Shown here: in pieces, positions 24,179 through 30,916 of the stretch
Numbering within the stretch: position 1 is the first letter of the stretch
Layout of the letters: each line of letters starts with the position of its first letter
Assembly (NCBI GenBank): GCA_030648035.1
Contig: JAUSII010000099.1
Span: 1-35,086 of the forward strand
Direction of reading: 5' to 3'
Source: Deltaproteobacteria bacterium
GTDB taxonomy: Bacteria > UBA10199 > SPLOWO2-01-44-7
DNA: 35,086 nucleotides
Made by a program: the position numbers and the translations under genes
The notes under the pieces: model-generated
Database searches by the model: none
The model's input: only the letters and a program-made list of their open reading frames with translations
What the model was told of the DNA's origin: nothing

Positions 24179-25519
24179 ATGACTAATTATGTTGAAGGAA
24201 AAATTTTGGGCGTTCACACGGCCCCCACGTTAATGTTGGAGGCCTCATCCACGGTGTCCGCTTCACAGCCAAAAGATGTTTATCTCTTGGCTTCTGCTGC
24301 AAAGACAACAATCAAACCTTCGGCCAGCAAGGCGATGGAGGCGGCTGTGGAAGAAGTAGTGAGGCAGGTTCAAGCCAATTCGTCCCCCGGTTCTAAAATT
24401 CGCTTTCAGGGGAAAGAATATAAAGTTGGAAACAATCGCGTTAACGTAATTTTTAATGATGCTCTCGAAAAGTCCGGTTCCAAACGGCGAGTTGTGTTTT
24501 ACAATGCTCCCAATGGGGCGGTGGCTGTTTTATATGGAACTGTCATTCAGGAAAGAAAGATCCGGGTTCACGGCCAACAGGTTCGACATATTCTGCTCGA
24601 CAAGGCGGAGATCAGTGTCAATGAAACTATCGGCATTTTGGGGGTGAACGACCTTCTGGATGTCATTGTTGTCTCCAAAGATCATTGCGAGAAAGTCGAT
24701 GCCTTCGACCGAAAAAAAAATTCAGGCACATACAAACAGGCCGAACACACTTCCATTTTGGATGCCTATCGCGCCGCTCCTCTGGATACCGAAGGTCTGA
24801 AACTTTTTGCAGATCTGGTTTTCGCCCACGAAACCGGTCATTTTGAATTTATAAAAACCTATGGTGCGATCGTAAAGGAATTTGAAATGCGCGATCAAGC
24901 GGCAGGTCGCTATCATCTTCACACATTGGAGGAGTTGCTGTGTGAAGTGGCCACGGCGCAGTCGATTGTGGCACTTGCAAAAAAAGATCCGAGGGCGGCT
25001 GAAAAGGCCTATCAAATATGGGTGGGGGTTCGCGGCGATGCGCCCGGACGGCGCACTTACAATCCTGCAGAGGGATGGATGGCCGCTTCCGGTTTTCTTC
25101 TTCTTTCTGCCGTCTCTATGAAAAGTGGGACCGCTGTTGTCGATTGGGGTGTGCTGGAAAAAAACACAGGGGCCCTCAAGTCGGTTATAAAAACTGTTTT
25201 TACAGATGTTCAGACGAGGATTATCAAACCTTTGGTCAAGGATGGATCACAAGATACTCCGCAACAGCTGGCTGCAAAATATAAAGAACTTGAAAAAGTG
25301 ACTCTGGCCCAGTGGAAAACCGCCAACGCACCTTTCAACGCAGAATTTGCGGAACAAGAAGTGGCGATGGGCATCATGGAACAATTGTTTCCACAGCGGG
25401 AAAAAATGGGTCTCGGTCCAGATAGTATTATTAGGATGGTTTATACCGTGGATGCGTGGACGGTCACACAACTGGGAGTTAATCCTGCCGCAACTCCATT
25501 TCGTATCCGTTTGCGCTAA
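24179..25519 (+). CDS. HExxH zincin-like protein, unknown family
   Basis: The protein has 446 residues. The zinc-peptidase signature is VFAHETGHFEF (H217, E218, H221); acidic HTLEELLCEVATA follows with E251, E252 and E256, a spacing that would fit a gluzincin third ligand. The first about 45 residues are Ser/Thr/Ala-rich with no classical signal peptide. Residues 70-180 look like mixed strand and helix (SKIRFQGKEYKVG, VVFYNAPNGAVAVLYG). The C-terminal third is helical. Peptidase activity is plausible from the motif but not shown. ATG 24179 is set by the promoter; a second ATG is at 24189, out of frame. It converges on the next gene with 14 bases between. Confidence 0.8.
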   Translation: MTNYVEGKILGVHTAPTLMLEASSTVSASQPKDVYLLASAAKTTIKPSASKAMEAAVEEVVRQVQANSSPGSKIRFQGKEYKVGNNRVNVIFNDALEKSGSKRRVVFYNAPNGAVAVLYGTVIQERKIRVHGQQVRHILLDKAEISVNETIGILGVNDLLDVIVVSKDHCEKVDAFDRKKNSGTYKQAEHTSILDAYRAAPLDTEGLKLFADLVFAHETGHFEFIKTYGAIVKEFEMRDQAAGRYHLHTLEELLCEVATAQSIVALAKKDPRAAEKAYQIWVGVRGDAPGRRTYNPAEGWMAASGFLLLSAVSMKSGTAVVDWGVLEKNTGALKSVIKTVFTDVQTRIIKPLVKDGSQDTPQQLAAKYKELEKVTLAQWKTANAPFNAEFAEQEVAMGIMEQLFPQREKMGLGPDSIIRMVYTVDAWTVTQLGVNPAATPFRIRLR

Positions 25520-25533
25520 AAGAAAGCCGAATT

Positions 25534-26592
25534 TCACCGGCAAATGACCAAACGCCGGACGAGCGTCGGTTCAGGTCTCAAAACCAAATCATAGGCTCCC
25601 AACTCCGATCTGGGTAAATTTACAAGGTGGTTGAAAGCAGGTTGCAGGGCTTCCTGAAATTTTGGATTGAAAAGAATCCTGAATCTCACCTCTTTGACTG
25701 CATCAATCCATGCTTTTCCAATCTCCGCTGTCGGGGCTGTTTTTGCGCTTTTTTCAACTTCCATTAAAAGACGCTTTAATGCCTCAATCTGGCGCGACTG
25801 AACAAAAACCCATTTGAATTGAGCAATTTTATTTAGCGATAAATCCATAACAGCCTTGGCGTATCTTAGTTCAGAATCAGGAGTGGGCGATCTTGGAGAG
25901 ACCCCAGAATCAAGCCAAAAGATAATTGGACACACTTGCCCCGCCAACGGTCCTATTGCCAAACCATTCCATCCTGAACCGGAGGTGCCGACGATTGCCA
26001 CAACCTCTTCACCCACTCCCGCAACGGGAATGACGGCCATGGCTCCCGATGGTTTTATTCCCATCGCCGGTGGAACCATTTTATCAAAACCGCGTTCGAC
26101 CGTGTGCAATGCTCTTTGAGCCCACACCACATTTTGCGTTTCAAATGCCGCCATCTGCGGTGCCAAACCATACGCCAGCAAAACCCCCTGCGGCAGAGCG
26201 GCGCCGGTGTTAACCGCCAAAGAATCGAGCGCCTTTATCGGGTCAGACTTCCAAGTCTGCATATCGAGATAACCGCCAACAATGGCGTCGGCCTCTTTTT
26301 GAACCAATTCACGACAGGTTTGCAAAGGATGAGCCAACTTTGGTGAGCGATCTTCCAAAGTGCCGGGCCCCAACAGAACATAATTCACCCAAGCCGAAGC
26401 TTGGCCAATCCCTCTGACCAGATTCAAATAGGTGCGATAGTCGGCTAAAGATAAAGTGGAATGAAACGCCGCCTCTGCGCCGTGATCGGCCACGGTCACC
26501 AGCTTTGTCCATGTTTGAAAAGCCGCCGTATCATTCACGGCTTCCAACGGAGCATCAAAAAATTTCTCTTTGAAAGAAACGGGACTCGCCAT
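25534..26592 (-). CDS. Unknown protein of the sigma-28-like set, 352 residues
   Basis: Start is ATG 26592 (MASPVSF), with GGAGG 4 bases upstream. The frame is open further back to 26625, but that would begin inside the promoter. I see no signal peptide and no known domain. The N-terminal third is helical (FQTWTKLVTVADHG). The centre is Gly- and hydrophobic-rich, with VGEEVVAIVGTSGSGWNGLA and LAGQVCPIIFWLDSG, and could be a beta-rich or membrane-touching core, though no segment is a clear transmembrane helix. The C-terminal third is helical with KIAQFKWVFVQSRQIEALKR. TSGSGWNG is not a Walker A. It lies downstream of the HEAT-like gene and has its own promoter. Confidence 0.75.
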   Translation of the reverse strand: MASPVSFKEKFFDAPLEAVNDTAAFQTWTKLVTVADHGAEAAFHSTLSLADYRTYLNLVRGIGQASAWVNYVLLGPGTLEDRSPKLAHPLQTCRELVQKEADAIVGGYLDMQTWKSDPIKALDSLAVNTGAALPQGVLLAYGLAPQMAAFETQNVVWAQRALHTVERGFDKMVPPAMGIKPSGAMAVIPVAGVGEEVVAIVGTSGSGWNGLAIGPLAGQVCPIIFWLDSGVSPRSPTPDSELRYAKAVMDLSLNKIAQFKWVFVQSRQIEALKRLLMEVEKSAKTAPTAEIGKAWIDAVKEVRFRILFNPKFQEALQPAFNHLVNLPRSELGAYDLVLRPEPTLVRRLVICR

Positions 26593-26608
26593 AATTCCTC
26601 CACACAAG

Positions 26609-26636
26609 TTATCGCCTCTTATCAAAAAAAGTTGCT
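26609..26636 (-). promoter_or_regulatory. Sigma-28-like promoter, site D
   Basis: Read on the minus strand: AGCAACTT, 14 bases, CGATAA; extended -10 GGCGATAA. Sixteen bases then precede ATG 26592 and include GGAGG, so this transcript has a short leader. The site lies 7 bases after the stop of the upstream gene. Confidence 0.82.
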
Positions 26637-26643
26637 AAAAAAA

Positions 26644-27798
26644 TCAACCGACCATTGTCAAAGCGCGGGTTGCAAGGGCTCTAAGTTGGGAATCGCCGGA
26701 AGAGGCGATGATCTGTTTTATCCAACGCTTGGCCCCCTCAACGCCGCAAAGAGAGAAACTCGTCAATTCTCCCACCGCCTGCTCGCGAATGAACGGATCG
26801 TCGCTTTTCAGATCCCGCGCAATTGGTCCTTGTTCATCCGTCCATAGGCTGGGCAGTTGGTCACGGCGCCCCAAATAGGCAACGACACTCAAAACGGTCA
26901 GCCCCCGAACTCTGGGGAGTCGATGTTGCATCAACGCGTTCAAATGTCTCTCCTCTCCATGGCGCACAAGAATTAAAATAAGATTATTGAATCGCTCATC
27001 ATACTCACCCTTTTCAATGGCTCCATTCAATTCTTTCCAGATCAAATCGGTATCCACGTCTGCCAATCCATTCAACAATGCATCCATAGAACGCCTAGAT
27101 TCCACATTAAGGCGAGCGGCTTCAGCTTTGGCTGTGCTACGAAGATCTGGATCGTAATGGTCCCTGGCAATTTGGTGAAGAGTTTTCGCATAGGGAATCG
27201 CGTTTTCTCCGATTCTCGATGTCTGGGAAATTGTTTCCACCAAAAACGCAATATCGGCGAAAGTGGCGGTTTGTGGATAATGAAAAAGCCGGTTTGTTCT
27301 TTGATGTGTGTTCTCTTGAGGCGGTAGTTGAATGACAACATGGTGCCGAAGCACCGCCGCCCTTGCCGCCCGCTCAAATTCCCCTTCTGCAAGAGCTGTT
27401 CTGAAAATTTCTCCCGTCGCCTGCAAACGGCTGATTGCAAATTTTTTGTACATTTCGCTGTTTCCGGAAAGAGGGAGAAGGTAAGTATAGATCAGGGAAG
27501 ATCGGGCCATAGTTTCGAGTTGCATCGCGACGGGTGCCAGCACCTTTTCAAAGCGTTGAGAGAGTCGAAGCAGGACACTCGCCACCATATGTTTTGGATG
27601 CCACTTGGAACCGAGCCGACCTTGCACAATTTCTCCGGTTACAAGAGAGGCGGCGCGGGCAACTTCTTGAAGGTCTTTTGAAGATAAATCTTCCAAAACG
27701 ACAGCCGATCCTCGATCGACAATACTACTCAAAGCGTTGGGTGCGTTTAAAACAGCATTTCCCAAAGGGCCCAGAATAAATGGATTGATTGCACTCAT
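26644..27798 (-). CDS. HEAT-like helical protein with shared N-terminal motif
   Basis: The protein has 384 residues. It is almost wholly helical; the C-terminal half shows HEAT-like pairs (FNNLILILVRHGEERHLNAL, RVRGLTVLSVVAYLGRRD, FIREQAVGELTSF, QLRALATRALTMVG). The N-terminus MSAINPFILGPLGNAVLNAP carries the F-x-L-[SG]-P motif shared with the AAA ATPase and methyltransferase. No catalytic motif or signal peptide. ATG 27798 is 7 bases after the -10 of its own promoter, whose -35 overlaps the stop codon of the upstream gene. HEAT solenoids usually bind proteins; the partner is unknown. Confidence 0.8.
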   Translation of the reverse strand: MSAINPFILGPLGNAVLNAPNALSSIVDRGSAVVLEDLSSKDLQEVARAASLVTGEIVQGRLGSKWHPKHMVASVLLRLSQRFEKVLAPVAMQLETMARSSLIYTYLLPLSGNSEMYKKFAISRLQATGEIFRTALAEGEFERAARAAVLRHHVVIQLPPQENTHQRTNRLFHYPQTATFADIAFLVETISQTSRIGENAIPYAKTLHQIARDHYDPDLRSTAKAEAARLNVESRRSMDALLNGLADVDTDLIWKELNGAIEKGEYDERFNNLILILVRHGEERHLNALMQHRLPRVRGLTVLSVVAYLGRRDQLPSLWTDEQGPIARDLKSDDPFIREQAVGELTSFSLCGVEGAKRWIKQIIASSGDSQLRALATRALTMVG

Positions 27799-27805
27799 GT
27801 TATGG

Positions 27806-27833
27806 TTATCGGCGGGGAAAAATAAAAGTTGCT
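27806..27833 (-). promoter_or_regulatory. Sigma-28-like promoter, site E
   Basis: Read on the minus strand: AGCAACTT, 14 bases, CGATAA; extended -10 GCCGATAA. Seven bases then lead to ATG 27798. The -35 overlaps the TAG stop of the gene ending at 27832. Confidence 0.83.
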
Positions 27834-28494
27834 AGGGGTTTGCTTGGGCTCTTAAAGCTTGGAAGCGGCTCCAGAGGAAAACATCGGTGGCGATAAAACG
27901 AGCAGGAACCGAGCGAACATAAGATTCGACACCGGAGACAGTTTCTATCCAGACCCGAATAACATTGGGATCTGTGGAGTCATGAATTTTATCGGCAAAT
28001 TGAGTCAAAATTCTATCTAAACGCTCTCTTCTTTTTTGCGCCGCACTCCGCACAAAACGAATGGATTCCAAATTTTCTCTTACCTCTTGCACTCGGCTGG
28101 ATCTAATGGCTTTTACCTGCCTGTCTGACAAAACAACGGCGGGAGTAAGAATGTTTGGGGGCAAATAAACGGCTTCAACTTTTCTTACAACCTCTCTCCA
28201 CAATCGGCTTGGCGTGCGCGCGACAACATGGCCAAAAAATCTACTGTCCAGAGCGGCGATGCGATGATCCCCTGCTCTTAGTGCGTCGCGCTGGTCTTGT
28301 AAATATCCCCTTAAACAAACGGTCGCATATTCGTTCCCAGAACTGACAACTGCACTGAAGGCATCAATCACCGCATCGGCATCTTGACCCAAAAAAGGGG
28401 CTTGACCTACCACCTCCCCAACGACCACGGGGTCGCCATAACCGACTTGCGGCACACCTAAAATTGTCATGATTGTCATGGGGGAAGTATTCAT
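27832..28494 (-). CDS. Unknown protein, 220 residues, coupled to ispG
   Basis: ATG 28494 lies 3 bases after the ispG stop with no ribosome-binding site, so translation is probably coupled; ATG 28479 and 28470 are alternatives. The N-terminus (MTIMTILGVPQVGYGDPVVV) is hydrophobic with Gly and Pro and somewhat like the N-termini of the neighbouring unknown genes, but no sigma-28-like site precedes it. The rest is helical and Arg-rich, e.g. SSRVQEVRENLESIRFVRSA and QKRRERLDRILTQF, with a possible coiled coil near residues 120-160. I see no known domain. By position and composition it seems to belong with the unknown genes downstream rather than with isoprenoid synthesis. Confidence 0.75.
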   Translation of the reverse strand: MNTSPMTIMTILGVPQVGYGDPVVVGEVVGQAPFLGQDADAVIDAFSAVVSSGNEYATVCLRGYLQDQRDALRAGDHRIAALDSRFFGHVVARTPSRLWREVVRKVEAVYLPPNILTPAVVLSDRQVKAIRSSRVQEVRENLESIRFVRSAAQKRRERLDRILTQFADKIHDSTDPNVIRVWIETVSGVESYVRSVPARFIATDVFLWSRFQALRAQANP

Positions 28495-28497
28495 GAT

Positions 28498-29715
28498 TTA
28501 AGCGCCAAACTTTTTATCGACATACTCTTCGACCATTTTTTTGAATTGAGTCATCATGTGCGGGCCTTCCAGCGTGACCGTTTTCTTTCCATCAACAAAT
28601 ATGGGGGCTTTGGGGTTTTCACCGGTGCCGGGGAGCGAGATGCCGATGTTCGCGTTTTTCGATTCGCCCGGGCCATTGACAATGCAACCCATCACCGCAA
28701 TCTTCAAACCTTCAACGCCTTTGTAACCTTTTTTCTTCCACTCCGGCAGTTTGTCGCGAAAGAAATTTTCCATATCCTGCGCCATCTCCTGAAAAAGAGT
28801 GTTGGTGGTGCGACCGCAACCGGGACAAGCCGTCACGCTCGGTTGAAACTGGCGCAGTGACAGGGCCTGCAGAATATATTGGCAGACTCTCACCTCTTCG
28901 GTGCGATCGCCACCGGGCGCGGGAGTGAGCGAAGCGCGAATGGTGTCGCCGATGCCGTTTTGCAAAAGATTTGCGAGAGCGGCGGTGGAATAGACCGCTC
29001 CTTTGACTCCCATGCCCGCCTCGGTCAGGCCCACATGCAACGCATAGTCGCATTGTTCAGAGAGTTGCGTATAGGCGCGAATCACATCTTGCACATGGCT
29101 CATCTTCACACTGATCACAATTTTGTTGGGGCTCATCCCATATTCGCGAGCCATGGCCGCAGACGAGAGGGCCGATTCGATCATGGCGTCGATCGTCACT
29201 TCGGTCGCTGTTTTCGGTTTGGCGGCCTTGCCGTTTTCATCCATCCGACGATTCAAAATGGTCTGATCGAGGGAACCGCCGTTGACACCGATGCGCACCG
29301 GCTTGTCATATTTCACCGCCACTTCGATCATCTGTCTGAAATTTTTGTCATGCGTTTCACCAAAACCGACATTGCCCGGATTGATGCGATATTTGTCGAG
29401 CGCCTCTGCGCACGCGGGAACATTTGTCAGCAACGTGTGACCATTATAATGAAAGTCGCCGATGAGCGGCGTGGTGTAACCTTTCGCCAATAATTTTTCT
29501 TTGATGACGGGAATCGCCTTCGCCGCCGCGTCTACATTGACCGTCAAACGAACCAGCTCGGAACCGGCGTCCGACAAAGCCATCACCTGCTGAATCGATT
29601 TTTCAATATCCACGGTATCGGTGTTGGTCATGGATTGGACCACGACAGGACTGCCGCCGCCCATCGTCACATGGCCAACCTGAACTGCGAGACTTTTGTG
29701 TTTTGTTGTCGTCAT
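28498..29715 (-). CDS. ispG: IspG (GcpE), 4-hydroxy-3-methylbut-2-enyl diphosphate synthase
   Basis: IspG reduces methylerythritol cyclodiphosphate to HMBPP with a [4Fe-4S] cluster in the MEP pathway. The 405-residue length is that of the bacterial two-domain form without the plant-type insert. The TIM-barrel start [11 protein letters not shown] is intact. The cluster ligands are seen in TACPGCGR (two Cys) and [10 protein letters not shown] (Cys and Glu). ATG 29715 has a weak AGAAAAAG upstream. A palindromic repeat separates it from the dehydrogenase gene upstream on the same strand, and an unknown gene follows 3 bases after its stop. Confidence 0.97.
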   Translation of the reverse strand: MTTTKHKSLAVQVGHVTMGGGSPVVVQSMTNTDTVDIEKSIQQVMALSDAGSELVRLTVNVDAAAKAIPVIKEKLLAKGYTTPLIGDFHYNGHTLLTNVPACAEALDKYRINPGNVGFGETHDKNFRQMIEVAVKYDKPVRIGVNGGSLDQTILNRRMDENGKAAKPKTATEVTIDAMIESALSSAAMAREYGMSPNKIVISVKMSHVQDVIRAYTQLSEQCDYALHVGLTEAGMGVKGAVYSTAALANLLQNGIGDTIRASLTPAPGGDRTEEVRVCQYILQALSLRQFQPSVTACPGCGRTTNTLFQEMAQDMENFFRDKLPEWKKKGYKGVEGLKIAVMGCIVNGPGESKNANIGISLPGTGENPKAPIFVDGKKTVTLEGPHMMTQFKKMVEEYVDKKFGA

Positions 29716-29724
29716 ACTTTTTCT

Positions 29725-29797
29725 GTCATTGCGAGGCCCTTTAGGGCCGTGGCAATCCCGCGAATCATCGGGATTGCTTCGCTACGCTCGCAATGAC
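29725..29797. repeat. Palindromic GTCATTGCGAG repeat, copy 4
   Basis: GTCATTGCGAGGCCC ... GCTCGCAATGAC with GCAATCCCG / CGGGATTGC inner arms; the closest match to copy 3. It lies between two minus-strand genes. Confidence 0.92.
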
Positions 29798-29801
29798 ACC
29801 G

Positions 29802-30830
29802 CTAGATTGTTAAAATAACTTTCCCAAATTGTTTGCCCGAATCCACATAGCGATGGGCCTCGGCGACATCCTTAATAAAAAATTCTTTGTCGATCACCGC
29901 CTTCAATTTTTTCTGGCGGACGAAATTCAAAATTTCAAACAACTCTCCACGCGTCGCCATCGTCGATCCGATGATCTGCTGGTGCTTGTAGAAAAGATGT
30001 TTCAAATCGATCGTCACTTCCGACCCGGTGGTGGCGCCGCAGGTGACAATCTTGCCGCATTTTGCGAGACTCTTGAGACTCTCGTCCCACGTCGCTTTAC
30101 CCACATGCTCCACAACAATATCGGCTCCGTGTTTTTCGGTAAACTCCCTGACCTTCTCTGAAATAGATTCTTTGCGGTGATTGATGACAAAATCGGCTCC
30201 GAGTGCTTTTGCCTTTTCCATTTTTTCTTCGCTTCCGGCGGTGGCAATCACCTTGGCGCCATGCAACTTTGCAATCTGGATGGCCGAAGAACCGACACCC
30301 GAACCTCCGGCCAAAACCAGAACAAATTGTTCTGGCTTCACCTGGGCTTTGGTCACCAGCATGTGCCATGCCGTCATAAAAACCAGAGGGATCGCCGCGG
30401 CCTCTTCATACGTCAGGCCTTTTGGCATCGGGATAACGTTGCGGCGGGGGAGAGAAATCATTTCGGCATCGCAACCGTTGCAGGTCTCTCCCACAATGCC
30501 ATATTCGGGACAGAGGTTGTCGTCACCATTACTGCAAAAAGCGCAGTTACCACAACTGACATTGGGAATAATGAGAACCTTGTCGCCGGTCTGCAGATCC
30601 TTGACCGTTTCCCCTTTGCCAACAACCAGCCCCGCGCCATCACAGCCGGGCGTCATCGGGAGGGAGACCTTCCAACCGGGAATGCCCTGGCGAACCCAGA
30701 TATCGAGATAGTTGATCGATGTCGCTTTCAGTTGGACCAGAACATCCTGACTACTGCAGATCGGATCGGGAACATCCTCAAGTTTAAGAACCTCCGGACC
30801 GCCATGTTGATGGATACGCACCGCTTTCAT
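29802..30830 (-). CDS. Zinc-type medium-chain dehydrogenase/reductase (quinone oxidoreductase-like)
   Basis: The protein has 342 residues. It has the MDR fold: an N-terminal GroES-like domain (PGCDGAGLVV), a structural zinc lobe with four Cys (C93, C96, C99, C107), and a Rossmann domain with AGGSGVGSSAIQIA and VIATAGSEEKMEKAK. The catalytic zinc Cys-His pair of alcohol dehydrogenases is not complete: the usual first Cys is replaced in NYLDIWVRQG. It is thus nearer quinone- or enone-reducing MDR enzymes using NADPH, although those often lack the structural zinc. The substrate is unknown. It is divergent from metE. Confidence 0.9.
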   Translation of the reverse strand: MKAVRIHQHGGPEVLKLEDVPDPICSSQDVLVQLKATSINYLDIWVRQGIPGWKVSLPMTPGCDGAGLVVGKGETVKDLQTGDKVLIIPNVSCGNCAFCSNGDDNLCPEYGIVGETCNGCDAEMISLPRRNVIPMPKGLTYEEAAAIPLVFMTAWHMLVTKAQVKPEQFVLVLAGGSGVGSSAIQIAKLHGAKVIATAGSEEKMEKAKALGADFVINHRKESISEKVREFTEKHGADIVVEHVGKATWDESLKSLAKCGKIVTCGATTGSEVTIDLKHLFYKHQQIIGSTMATRGELFEILNFVRQKKLKAVIDKEFFIKDVAEAHRYVDSGKQFGKVILTI

Positions 30831-30876
30831 GAGGGCGGTCTTTATCTCCCTCGCCCCATTTTGTAAACAGCTTTCC

Positions 30877-30906
30877 TTGACACTCCGGGCTTCTCTGCTA
30901 CCAGAT
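30877..30906 (+). promoter_or_regulatory. Possible sigma-70-type promoter of metE
   Basis: TTGACA (30877-30882) is a perfect -35; 18 bases on, CCAGAT (30901-30906) is only a fair -10. ATG 30917 follows 10 bases later. The 86-base gap is too short for a SAM or cobalamin riboswitch. Confidence 0.35.
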
Positions 30907-30916
30907 AAACCATCTT

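Noticed and set aside
25959-26025. TSGSGWNG in the 25534-26592 product as a P-loop
   Set aside because: It lacks the Gly-Lys-Ser/Thr end of Walker A and no Walker B follows.
26593-26625. Earlier start for the 25534-26592 gene
   Set aside because: It would lie inside promoter D; ATG 26592 has GGAGG at the right distance.
30262-30290. TGCAACTT inside the dehydrogenase gene as a promoter
   Set aside because: At 14 bases it is followed by CCGAAG rather than CGATAA, and no gene starts downstream.
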